Translations under genes and position numbers: made by a program
Shown: positions 1-8,728 of the stretch, in pieces
Numbering within the stretch: position 1 is the first letter of the stretch
Layout of the letters: each line of letters begins with the position of its first letter
Notes under the pieces: model-generated
What the model saw: the letters and a program-made list of their open reading frames with translations, nothing else
Told to the model about the DNA's origin: nothing
Databases searched by the model: none
DNA from: CAWBUW01 sp963792075
Lineage (GTDB): Bacteria > Chloroflexota > Anaerolineae > Anaerolineales > UBA4823
Direction of reading: 5' to 3'
NCBI GenBank assembly: GCA_963792075.1
Contig: CAWBUW010000012.1
Location: forward strand, 1,798,001-1,862,000
DNA length: 64,000 nucleotides

Positions 1-227
1 TACAAGGCGTTGAAGCGCCGCTCCCGCATGCGCCAGACCCGTTGGCCTGCCTGACCGGGCGTGAGCGGGACGTGGCGCGGCTGGTTGGCCGGGGTTATAC
101 CAACCAGCAGATCGCAGACGAGCTGTACATCGAGTTGAGCACGGTGCGCTCGCACGTGAGCAATATCCTGCATAAGCTTGGGTTGGAAAACCGTACCCAG
201 ATCGCCCTGTACGGCCGCGACCTCTAA
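1..227 (+). CDS. LuxR/NarL-type regulator, C-terminal DNA-binding part (cut by window edge)
   Basis: The reading frame is open from the window start, so only the C-terminus is present. It holds a complete LuxR/GerE helix-turn-helix: LTGRERDVARL, then the recognition region NQQIADEL and TVRSHVSNILHKLG. These residues are diagnostic of the C-terminal output domain of NarL/FixJ response regulators and related activators. The upstream receiver or sensor domain is outside the window, so the signal cannot be told. Translation ends at a TAA followed by two strong hairpins. Family assignment is firm; the specific role is unknown. Confidence 0.85.
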   Translation, partial: QGVEAPLPHAPDPLACLTGRERDVARLVGRGYTNQQIADELYIELSTVRSHVSNILHKLGLENRTQIALYGRDL

Positions 228-235
228 ATAAATTG

Positions 236-274
236 GGGGTAGGTTGTGCGAGCTTCGCTCGCACAACCTACCCC
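236..274. repeat. Perfect 18-bp palindrome, loop TTC
   Basis: Arms 236-253 and 257-274 are perfectly complementary around the core GAGC-TTC-GCTC. It belongs to the family of gene-junction palindromes that recurs through the window. It starts 9 bases after the regulator stop codon and may act as a terminator or RNA-end stabiliser. Confidence 0.85.
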
Positions 275-285
275 AGAAGAATGGA

Positions 286-317
286 CGGCGGCCTCATCCG
301 AAAGGATGAGGCCGCCG
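286..317 (+). terminator. 14-bp hairpin with GAAA tetraloop
   Basis: Arms 286-299 and 304-317 pair perfectly around a GAAA loop, followed by a weak T tract (gtttct). This is the best terminator candidate for the regulator ending at 227. Nothing else is seen between 318 and the next gene. Confidence 0.6.
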
Positions 318-372
318 CGCGTTTCTGGGCACCCAGATTCATCTTCTCGGAGAATAGCCTGGCCAGGCATAG

Positions 373-759
373 TTGGTTAAGATAGCTCCCATTAAGGAGA
401 TTCTGCCGATAAACGCACTGTCGCCTCGCCTGGTACTCTATCTTTTACGCCTGGGGATCCTGTTCCCGGCGCTGGCCTGCTGCGTCTTGGCTGTCAGGTC
501 CGCCTGGGCGGCGAGTCCCGCCGTGGATGTCCTGCCGGTGTGCGGTGCTGCGGACTGTTCTCCGCAGGCGCAGCTTACTCCCGTTCCAGGTCGGGTGGGG
601 AGTGCTCCGAAGTCTACCCCGGTCAATGCACAGCAGCCAACGATCGTCGCAGTTACGCGCATGTCGGCGCATCCCAATACGTCGCCAGTCGTGCTGCTGG
701 CGGCGTTCGTTTTTTTGGCTGTGCTGTTCGGCTTGGCCTGGCTGCCCCGACATTTTTGA
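373..759 (+). CDS. Small predicted exported membrane protein, unknown function
   Basis: The frame encodes a hydrophobic signal-peptide-like stretch (LGILFPALACCVLAV, then AWA), a Pro/Ser/Thr-rich middle with three cysteines, and one C-terminal membrane helix ending in LAWLPRHF. The end resembles the C-terminal anchor of the large surface protein that follows 15 bases later (LAWLIVRRKHI), so the two probably form an operon and are handled alike. The start is uncertain. TTG at 373 has no good ribosome site, whereas AAGGAG at 394-399 sits 9 bases before an in-frame ATA at 409, giving a compact signal peptide. I do not recognise a family. Confidence 0.5.
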   Translation: MVKIAPIKEILPINALSPRLVLYLLRLGILFPALACCVLAVRSAWAASPAVDVLPVCGAADCSPQAQLTPVPGRVGSAPKSTPVNAQQPTIVAVTRMSAHPNTSPVVLLAAFVFLAVLFGLAWLPRHF

Positions 760-774
760 AAGATAAGGTGCACC

Positions 775-3700
775 ATGATCGTAAAAAATAGATTGCAGAA
801 GCAAAAACATTCCCTGGGTCAGTTCTTTATCTTTACCGTAGCCCTGGCAGTCGCTATGGGTATCGGCCTGAACATCTTCGGACCGGCTGTAGCCGCGTCG
901 AACCTGACCCTTACCCCCATCACCTGGAATGTGATGGGCCTGGACAGCAATGATGTCACCGTCGGCCCCAACAATTTCCCGGTTGGGGTGCGTGTGTGTA
1001 ACCCGAACGCCACAGCCGCGACCAATGTCCTTTTGACCTTCGTGTGGGACACCACCGATACGTACATCAACCTGCGGTCGGGTTCTTATGGCACGGCGGG
1101 CAACCCGTACCCAACCATCCCCAGCCTGGCTGCTGGCGCCTGCGTTGACGTCTACTATGAAGTCCAGATCACGCGCAGTCCGAGCGCCTATAACCACACC
1201 GCCCGTTATCACATCACCGCCGCGGCCGACGGTCTAAGCACCTCCAGCACGCCTACGCCAAGAGAGATTTTTGTCGAACGCCTTGTCTCACAGAGCCGCA
1301 ACTACAACTATGATGTGAAGTTAAATGGTGTTTCCGTCCCGGCTGGAGGCGCCATGAACCTGTTCGTAGGCCAGACTTACACGATCGAGTTGGACAGCAA
1401 GACCGCCACCCAGGGCTACGAACAGATCGAGAGCTTCATCAACTTCCCGAATACGATCTTCGAGATCCTTTCGGTTACTTCGACCTATAACGCGCCCGCT
1501 GGGGGCACCTCGACGAAACTTTATTATGATGCCTGCAACTGGGAGAGCGATCCCACCAACCTGAACTACCGCTCCTGCCTGGGCGTGGGCAAAGCCGGCG
1601 GAGATATTGCTAACACGTATACGATCAAGATCCTCAGCGGTGGTGGCACCAGCCAGACGCTGTCTAATCTCATATACGATTTCTCCGGCAGCAGCTACCA
1701 TTACAACAGCGACTATGCTACCACTTATCGTATTGCCAACATCATTGACCCCGCCTCTGTCACTATTACGAAAAAATTCAGCCCTAACCCCACCAACGCC
1801 GGTGGTTCCTCCACGCTGGCCATCACGCTGCACAACTCTAATACCGCAGCCATCAGCGGAGCCAATTTCACGGATAATTTACCCACCCTCCCAGGAGGGA
1901 TGGTGATCGCCAATCCACCCAACGCGACGACCTCAGGGTGTGGCACTACCCCCACTTTTGCGCCTGTAGCTGGCGCCACCTCGCTCTCTTTCAGCAACGG
2001 CGCTATTGCAGCTAACGGCGACTGCGTGATCCGAGTCAATGTGACCGTTCCGCTAGTCGGGACTTATTCCAACACCACCAATCACCTGTTCATTGGCACG
2101 GTGGATACCGGCAATACCGCCAGCGCCAACCTGACGGTCAACAACAGCCCTGCGCCGCTTCCCTCTACCTGCGGGTGGCTGCTGGCTACCTGGACTTTCC
2201 CGAGCACATCGCTGTCTTACACGTTCAAATCCGGCCGGGTTTCTACTGCCAATATCAGTTATAGCGGTTCTGGAGCGAGCGCCATTAGCACAGGCTTTGG
2301 CAATCCTGTCAATTCGTGGGGAGCTACCGGCGGTTGGGCTGCAACGAATGCTGGCTACCCCACTGTTGCAGCTCCGGCCCCTTATTTTGAATTCTCTCTG
2401 GACACCAGTAAGTTTACCAATGTAACCATAGCTTTCCAATACAAGATTGTAGGTAACTGGGCGGACAAAAAAAATAATTACCTTTACGTTTATTCTAACG
2501 CAGATGGAGGGACCTTCACTTCTTCGATGTCTTATACGAACTTTGACAAGAACGATCCATTTGCATCATCTGGTACGATAGCCGCCTTATCAACCGGAGG
2601 AGCTACCACTGCCTTCCGGATCAATGCGGTTGGCCAGCAACAAAGTGACGCCGCCTTATACCTGGATAACATTACCGTCTCTGGCTGTGCCGTGCCTCAA
2701 CCGCCCTCCATCGCTAAATCCTTTACACCTGACCCAATCCCGGTCAATGGCGTCTCCACATTGGTCTTTACCCTCATGAACGAGAAAAGTATGGCGTTGC
2801 CTGGCGTCACGTTTACTGACACCCTGCCCGGCGGCCTGCAGGTCGCTGCCACGCCCGCTGCCAGCACAACTTGCGGCGGCGCGCCTACCTGGGCTCCAAC
2901 AGCCGGAGCCACCACCTTAACCTTTGGCAGCCCCAACAGCGCCACCCTCCCTGCCCAGGGCTTCATATCCAACGGATCCTGTACAGTGCAGGTAGATGTT
3001 GTCGCAACCACACCCGGCCCGCATCAAAACGTAAGCGGGTTTGTCTCGTCTACGGAAACGGGTACCAACACCGGAACTACCGGTTTCGCCACCGCTTCCC
3101 TCACTGCCCTCCTGCCACCGCAAATCTCCAAGCGGTTCTCCCCGACCCCGATCCTCACGGGTGGAGTGTCGACCTTGACTTTCATGGTCACGAACCCGAA
3201 CCCTGACTATCCACTCGCTGGCGTTGCGTTTAATGACACCTTCCCCACCTCTCCAGGGAATATGGTGGTCGCCACGCCCGCTACTTTCTCTACCTCAGGA
3301 TGTGGGACGCCCACCTTTACACCGCTGGCAGGCGCGGCCTCGATCTCTTTTAGCAGCGGTGCCATTCTCGCCGGGGGAGCTTGCATCGTGACGGTGAATG
3401 TCACGGCAACTGCGACCGGGAGTTACGCCAACACCAGCGGGACCGTGTCGGCAACCACTGCCGGCAGCGGGAATACAGCCAGCAGTACCTTACTGGTGCA
3501 GCCTGTCCACCCCAGTATCTCGTTCCGGTTGAGTATCTCGACCAGCTCCACCGGGCCATGGACCCCTTACGTGGTTGTAACGCCAGGCACGGGTATCTAC
3601 CACCAGCTCACGGTCGAAAATACCGGGGATGTGGGGCTTATCTCGGTCAATGTCACCGACCCCGACCCAACAATTCAGTCCCTGATCAATAGCTGCACCT

Positions 3701-4524
3701 GGTCTAAGCGGCTCAATCTATTACCGGCGCCTGATGCGATTAGTGAGGATCATATTTCGGTTTGCGTGATGGGGCCAGAAACGGCCGGTTTGGGGCCCCA
3801 TTCGACCACGGCGACGGCTCATGGAAAACATGCCGGCACGGTTTACAACTCTGCCCCCTCTACCGCCAAATACGACACAGCGCCTGCCGACTATGACGAC
3901 CTGCCGGATGCTTATGGTACTCTGCAAAGCGTGAATGGCGCTCGCCATATCGCCGGCAGCCTGTTCATGGGGCGCACGGTAACTGCCGATACAGACGGCA
4001 TGCCAAGCGGCACAGCCAGCTCAAACTCAGATGACGGCGTTACCCGCCAGATCCAGCCTTGGACGAACGGTGCCACCGTGGATCTCCTGATTGACTTGAG
4101 CACCTCTACTTTCGGTGGAACCGCAGATGTCGGCATCTGGATTGATTGGAATATCCTGGACGCTTCCCCAACTCTAAGTTTTTATCCTTGCACTGGCTTG
4201 ACCACCGGGGGGATCCGGACCTGCCAGGTCACGATCCCTGGTAGCGCGACTTATAAACTGGGCAATTCAGTCTTTGCACGGGTGCGCCTCTTTGACCATA
4301 ACTACCTGATTGGGCCCGGCCTGGACTCCGCGGATTACGTAGGAGTGGCCACCAATGGGGAGGTAAAATCATACCTGTGGAAATTCGATCCCACCGCGGT
4401 GGACCTGGTAGCGCTCCGTGGGCACAGCGCTGCTTCTCCGTTGCCGCCGCTGATAATGATCTTTGCACTCGCAGCCGGCGCGATTGGCCTGGCCTGGCTG
4501 ATAGTCAGGCGCAAGCACATCTAA
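775..4524 (+). CDS. Large surface protein with DUF11-like repeats and a GEVED-like C-terminal domain
   Basis: The protein has 1249 residues. It starts with a signal peptide (cleavage likely after GPAVA, near residue 40) and ends with a membrane helix and a basic tail (RRKHI). At least three repeats of the 'conserved repeat'/DUF11 immunoglobulin-like type begin near residues 325, 642 and 781, each opening with a K-x-F-x-P-x-P motif and containing a paired Cys (SGCGT, TTCGG). A fourth, divergent copy begins near 912. Residues about 460-640 are a different domain, inserted between repeats 1 and 2. Residues about 1040-1210 resemble the GEVED domain of surface proteins (DDLPDAYGT, DSDDGV-like and NGEVKSYLW motifs). 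It is probably a cell-surface adhesin or envelope component. ATG follows AAGGTG at proper spacing. Confidence 0.8.
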   Translation: MIVKNRLQKQKHSLGQFFIFTVALAVAMGIGLNIFGPAVAASNLTLTPITWNVMGLDSNDVTVGPNNFPVGVRVCNPNATAATNVLLTFVWDTTDTYINLRSGSYGTAGNPYPTIPSLAAGACVDVYYEVQITRSPSAYNHTARYHITAAADGLSTSSTPTPREIFVERLVSQSRNYNYDVKLNGVSVPAGGAMNLFVGQTYTIELDSKTATQGYEQIESFINFPNTIFEILSVTSTYNAPAGGTSTKLYYDACNWESDPTNLNYRSCLGVGKAGGDIANTYTIKILSGGGTSQTLSNLIYDFSGSSYHYNSDYATTYRIANIIDPASVTITKKFSPNPTNAGGSSTLAITLHNSNTAAISGANFTDNLPTLPGGMVIANPPNATTSGCGTTPTFAPVAGATSLSFSNGAIAANGDCVIRVNVTVPLVGTYSNTTNHLFIGTVDTGNTASANLTVNNSPAPLPSTCGWLLATWTFPSTSLSYTFKSGRVSTANISYSGSGASAISTGFGNPVNSWGATGGWAATNAGYPTVAAPAPYFEFSLDTSKFTNVTIAFQYKIVGNWADKKNNYLYVYSNADGGTFTSSMSYTNFDKNDPFASSGTIAALSTGGATTAFRINAVGQQQSDAALYLDNITVSGCAVPQPPSIAKSFTPDPIPVNGVSTLVFTLMNEKSMALPGVTFTDTLPGGLQVAATPAASTTCGGAPTWAPTAGATTLTFGSPNSATLPAQGFISNGSCTVQVDVVATTPGPHQNVSGFVSSTETGTNTGTTGFATASLTALLPPQISKRFSPTPILTGGVSTLTFMVTNPNPDYPLAGVAFNDTFPTSPGNMVVATPATFSTSGCGTPTFTPLAGAASISFSSGAILAGGACIVTVNVTATATGSYANTSGTVSATTAGSGNTASSTLLVQPVHPSISFRLSISTSSTGPWTPYVVVTPGTGIYHQLTVENTGDVGLISVNVTDPDPTIQSLINSCTWSKRLNLLPAPDAISEDHISVCVMGPETAGLGPHSTTATAHGKHAGTVYNSAPSTAKYDTAPADYDDLPDAYGTLQSVNGARHIAGSLFMGRTVTADTDGMPSGTASSNSDDGVTRQIQPWTNGATVDLLIDLSTSTFGGTADVGIWIDWNILDASPTLSFYPCTGLTTGGIRTCQVTIPGSATYKLGNSVFARVRLFDHNYLIGPGLDSADYVGVATNGEVKSYLWKFDPTAVDLVALRGHSAASPLPPLIMIFALAAGAIGLAWLIVRRKHI

Positions 4525-4580
4525 GATTTATAAATAACGTCAGTTCGAATGTAAGGGGTTGTTGGGAGTTGCCGTGACAA

Positions 4581-4639
4581 AGGGCAGATGTGGGGGTGTT
4601 TTGCGGGCAAAGCCCGCAAAACACCCCCACATCTGCCCT
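4581..4639. repeat. Perfect 28-bp palindrome, loop AAA
   Basis: Arms 4581-4608 and 4612-4639 are perfectly complementary around GCGGGC-AAA-GCCCGC. A further 6 bp pair outside (4571-4576 with 4642-4647). It lies between the surface-protein stop and the kinase start. It is the longest perfect member of the palindrome family and a likely terminator for the surface-protein gene. Confidence 0.85.
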
Positions 4640-4694
4640 ACCACGGCGATTCCCCGAGAGCCCTTTTTCCTTATCCCGAATTCATGCTAAATGA

Positions 4695-4700
4695 TATAAT
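4695..4700 (+). promoter_or_regulatory. Candidate -10 box of the sensor kinase gene
   Basis: A consensus TATAAT stands 41 bases before the chosen kinase start and beyond the palindrome. No convincing -35 is seen, so this is only a candidate. Confidence 0.35.
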
Positions 4701-4740
4701 CCCTTTAGGGGGTTGCATGCCATTCAAAGTGGAGGCCAGA

Positions 4741-6714
4741 ATGTCAAGAGTAGACCCCCCTATTCAAGCAAACCTAGCAGTCTCAAAGCGCTGGCAAAGC
4801 CTTCTTTGGATAGCCGCGATCGCTCTGGTTTATTTTGCGGTGGCCCGGTTTTCCCTATCTTTTTTATTTGAGCCCGAGGGAATTGCCGCCGTTTGGCCTC
4901 CCAGCGGCATTTTCCTGTCCGCGGTTCTTTTAACGCGTAAGGAAATCCGGCTGTATCTTGTCATGGTGTTGTTCTTCACCGACCTGGTCGCTGAGATGTG
5001 GGCTGGCACGCCCTGGGTAGTGAGTCTGGTCTATTCAGCGGCTTTGACCGGAGATGCGCTGTTCAGCGCATGGCTGTTAGAGCGTTTCAGTAATGGACTG
5101 CTTACATTTCGAAGTATCAAGCAGGTGATTAGGTTCCTGCTTTTGTCTCTCTTACTCAGTAATGCACTACTGTCCATCGTGGCAGCGCTTGCCGCGACAA
5201 CTTTTTTACGGGTTCCTTTCTGGTCATCCTGGTTATGGTGGTGGTCTTCGGATGGGGTTGGTTCTCTGTTAGTGACTCCATTGATTATGAGTCTGGTTTA
5301 TGCCATCCGGTCTAGATTTACGGATTTCCAGAAAGGCCAGATCATCGAAGGAGCTATCCTATTCCTTTCGATGGCTATTCTGGACGATTTTGCTTTTTCG
5401 ATGTTATGGGACGAGAGCTGGTTTCTCTTGCTGTTGAATTTATTCATTTTTCCATTTATGATCTGGGCCGCGTTTCGTTTTGGTGTCTTAGGCGCCGCGA
5501 CTGCAAATGCAATTCTGGCTGCGATTATTTTGCAGCATACGATCGCCGGATCTTTCCTTCATTTTGATGTCACCTCCGAGATGGATGCAATTATCCTGGT
5601 CCAGGCGTACATTGCGATGGCATGTATTCCTTCTATTATGCTGGCTGCCCTGGTCACCGAGCATAAGCAGGATGAGGCAAGACTGCGCGAGCGCATCACT
5701 TACACCGATACGATTCTTGAAAACGCCCCTATTGGATTCGCCGTGAACACGATTGACGATGGGAAAGGCGTGTTTGTAAGCAGTAAGTTTGACGAAATCT
5801 ATGGTGTCCCCCAGGGTAGTATGAACACGGTGGACGAATACTTTGAAAATGTGTACCTGGACCCCGTTTTCCGCGCAAAGATACGCGATCGCATGCTGAG
5901 TGATATGGCCAGTGGGGATGCATCCCGAATGCGCTGGGAAAATATCCCGCTTACCACCCTGAATGGCGAAAACAAAGTTGTAACCGCGATCAACATACCG
6001 CTCCTGGATAGGAACCTGATGGTATCTACAGTCCAGGACGTCACGGAACGCAACCAGGCTGAAGAGCAAGTCAAGGCTGCACTTGTGGAGAAAGAAACCC
6101 TTCTGCGCGAGCTATACCATCGCACCAGGAACAACATGTCCGTCATCATCGCTATGCTGCAGTTGCGCGCGGCCTCGCTCCCGCCAGGGCCCTCCCAATT
6201 TGTCTTCCGCGATATGGAAAACAGAATCAAGACTATGGCTCTGGTCCACCAGATCCTCTACCAATCGCACGACCTGTCGAGAATCAATCTTAAGAATTAT
6301 GTGGACGACTTGGTCCAGCAGTTGGTGCACAACTATCAGATTTCGCCGGAACGCACCCAGGTGAATGTGGACGTTCAGGACATCGCAGTGCTCATTGATA
6401 TTGCCATCCCGTGCGGAATGATTTTAAATGAGTTGATATCAAACGCATTCCAGCACGCTTTTCCAGGCGATCGACCTGGTAAAGTGGATATTAGGATTTA
6501 CCGCGCCGGCCCAGGCGAACTGATGCTGTGTGTGTCTGATGACGGTGTGGGCGTGCCAGCAGGCTTTGACTGGCGGGCAGGTGACTCTCTGGGAATGAAG
6601 ACTATATTTGGCGTCGCGGAGCACCAACTGAGTGGTCAGGTTGAATTCCAGGCGCAGAACGGCGTGACATGCCAGGTCCGTTTCCGCGATGATTTGTACA
6701 GCCAGAGGGTATAA
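4741..6714 (+). CDS. MASE1-PAS sensor histidine kinase (HisKA_2 type)
   Basis: The N-terminal ~310 residues are a multi-helix membrane sensor of the MASE1 type (motif GIAAVWPPSGIFL). A PAS-like segment follows (about residues 325-435; NAPIGFAVNTIDDG and DVTERNQAEEQV). Next comes a HisKA_2 phosphoacceptor (ELYHRTRNNMSVI, H near residue 460) and an HATPase_c domain (N box ELISNAFQHAF, G box DDGVGVP). The fit is a membrane-anchored kinase that phosphorylates the single-domain receiver encoded just downstream. The start at 4741 is chosen because GGAGG at 4731-4735 is ideally spaced. An upstream in-frame start at 4588 would run through the palindrome and is unlikely. Confidence 0.85.
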   Translation: MSRVDPPIQANLAVSKRWQSLLWIAAIALVYFAVARFSLSFLFEPEGIAAVWPPSGIFLSAVLLTRKEIRLYLVMVLFFTDLVAEMWAGTPWVVSLVYSAALTGDALFSAWLLERFSNGLLTFRSIKQVIRFLLLSLLLSNALLSIVAALAATTFLRVPFWSSWLWWWSSDGVGSLLVTPLIMSLVYAIRSRFTDFQKGQIIEGAILFLSMAILDDFAFSMLWDESWFLLLLNLFIFPFMIWAAFRFGVLGAATANAILAAIILQHTIAGSFLHFDVTSEMDAIILVQAYIAMACIPSIMLAALVTEHKQDEARLRERITYTDTILENAPIGFAVNTIDDGKGVFVSSKFDEIYGVPQGSMNTVDEYFENVYLDPVFRAKIRDRMLSDMASGDASRMRWENIPLTTLNGENKVVTAINIPLLDRNLMVSTVQDVTERNQAEEQVKAALVEKETLLRELYHRTRNNMSVIIAMLQLRAASLPPGPSQFVFRDMENRIKTMALVHQILYQSHDLSRINLKNYVDDLVQQLVHNYQISPERTQVNVDVQDIAVLIDIAIPCGMILNELISNAFQHAFPGDRPGKVDIRIYRAGPGELMLCVSDDGVGVPAGFDWRAGDSLGMKTIFGVAEHQLSGQVEFQAQNGVTCQVRFRDDLYSQRV

Positions 6715-6751
6715 TAGGTAAGAGTTGTTATTTTTTATCCCAAAAGGTAAT

Positions 6752-7129
6752 ATGAGTAAAATATTGGTGGTTGAAGACGAGGCGATGTTAGCTTTAGTGA
6801 CTTGTAAAGGCTTGATGCAGGCCGGCTACGAGGTGTGCAAACCCGTGGCAACTGGAGAACAAGCTATCCAGAATGCCGCTCTCGAGAAACCGGATCTTAT
6901 CTTAATGGATATCCGTCTTGCCAGCGCGATGAACGGCATCGAGGCAACGATTAAAATCCGCGAGTTTTTATCCGTGCCCATCATTTTTTTAACAGGTTAT
7001 TTCAATGGGGGCTTGAAAGAACGTGTGGCAGAAATTCCCGCCACGGCTTACCTGTACAAACCCACAGAAATACATCAACTGCTCGCTGTGATACAGATGT
7101 TACTTTCAACTGCTCAGGCATCTGCCTGA
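6752..7129 (+). CDS. Single-domain response regulator (CheY-like receiver)
   Basis: A 125-residue receiver with the acidic pair in VVEDEAM, phosphoacceptor Asp53 (LILMDIRL), the Thr switch (IIFLTGY) and Lys in YLYKPTE. There is no output domain. It begins 37 bases after the MASE1 kinase and is its likely partner, since HisKA_2 kinases often pair with stand-alone receivers. ATG at 6752 is chosen over an upstream TTG because MSKILVVEDE is the normal receiver start and AAAAGG precedes it. The last eight codons and the stop lie inside a 16-bp hairpin. Confidence 0.85.
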   Translation: MSKILVVEDEAMLALVTCKGLMQAGYEVCKPVATGEQAIQNAALEKPDLILMDIRLASAMNGIEATIKIREFLSVPIIFLTGYFNGGLKERVAEIPATAYLYKPTEIHQLLAVIQMLLSTAQASA

Positions 7130-7138
7130 GCAGTTGAA
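7105..7138 (+). terminator. 16-bp hairpin overlapping the receiver gene's stop codon
   Basis: Arms 7105-7120 and 7123-7138 pair perfectly. The right arm contains the TGA stop. A-rich sequence follows rather than a T run, so it is not a textbook intrinsic terminator. It could protect the 3' end or act with the next palindrome. Confidence 0.5.
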
Positions 7139-7144
7139 AAAAGG

Positions 7145-7197
7145 GGGGTGTGGGGTGTTTTGTGCGTACGAAGCACGCACAAAACACCCCACACCCC
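7145..7197. repeat. Perfect 23-bp palindrome between convergent genes
   Basis: Arms 7145-7167 and 7175-7197 are perfectly complementary around the loop ACGAAGC. It sits between the receiver (plus) and MoeB-rhodanese (minus) genes, where a two-way terminator would be expected. Its inner arm (TTTTGTGCG) matches other family members. Confidence 0.85.
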
Positions 7198-7235
7198 AAG
7201 TTATTGAGAAGTTACAAAAAACAGGTAAAAAAAGA

Positions 7236-8390
<1,155 letters not shown>

Positions 8391-8409
8391 GATTACATTC
8401 TTACTCTGT

Positions 8410-8438
8410 ATGTTGGTGGAGCGAAGCTCCACCAACAT
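8410..8438. repeat. Perfect 13-bp palindrome, loop GAA
   Basis: Arms 8410-8422 and 8426-8438 pair perfectly. It separates the MoaD-like gene from moeB on the same strand, so it may reduce read-through or cap an mRNA end inside the kamA-moaD-moeB run. Confidence 0.8.
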
Positions 8439-8451
8439 GCACGATTAGCAA

Positions 8452-8724
8452 TTACCCGCCAGCAATGGATGGGAGCAGTATCAGCGTGGCGTTCTCGGTC
8501 AGGGGCGTATCCAGCCACTGCTGGTCGCGGATATTTGTGGCATCCACGAACAGGTTAATGTGTGGGCGCAGGCGACCATCCGTGTTGTAGAGGTGCGGGC
8601 GCAGCGTGGGGTGCTGCCTCAGCAAATCCTCCAGCGCCGCGGACACTGTCTCGCCCTGGACGGTCACTTCGCCAAAGCCAGCGGTATAAGGGCGGAAAGG
8701 GTTGGGGATACGGATGATAGGTAT
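8452..8724 (-). CDS. MoaD/ThiS-family ubiquitin-like sulfur carrier
   Basis: A small beta-grasp protein ending in the diagnostic SIAGG, whose last glycine is adenylated and thiocarboxylated by a MoeB/ThiF enzyme. The internal pattern (IPNPFRPYTAG, LRPHINLFVD) fits the MoaD family. No ATG, GTG or TTG lies at the expected N-terminus. The codon where family members start is ATA at 8724, 7 bases after AAGGAG and 4 bases after the kamA stop. The alternative is TTG at 8757, which overlaps kamA and adds 11 highly charged residues. The function as sulfur carrier is secure; the start codon is not. Confidence 0.85.
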   Translation of the reverse strand: MPIIRIPNPFRPYTAGFGEVTVQGETVSAALEDLLRQHPTLRPHLYNTDGRLRPHINLFVDATNIRDQQWLDTPLTENATLILLPSIAGG

Positions 8725-8728
8725 CGCT

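Noticed and set aside
4588..4740. Upstream start of the MASE1 kinase at 4588
   Set aside because: It would translate half of a 28-bp palindrome and a TATAAT box. GGAGG before ATG 4741 is much better.
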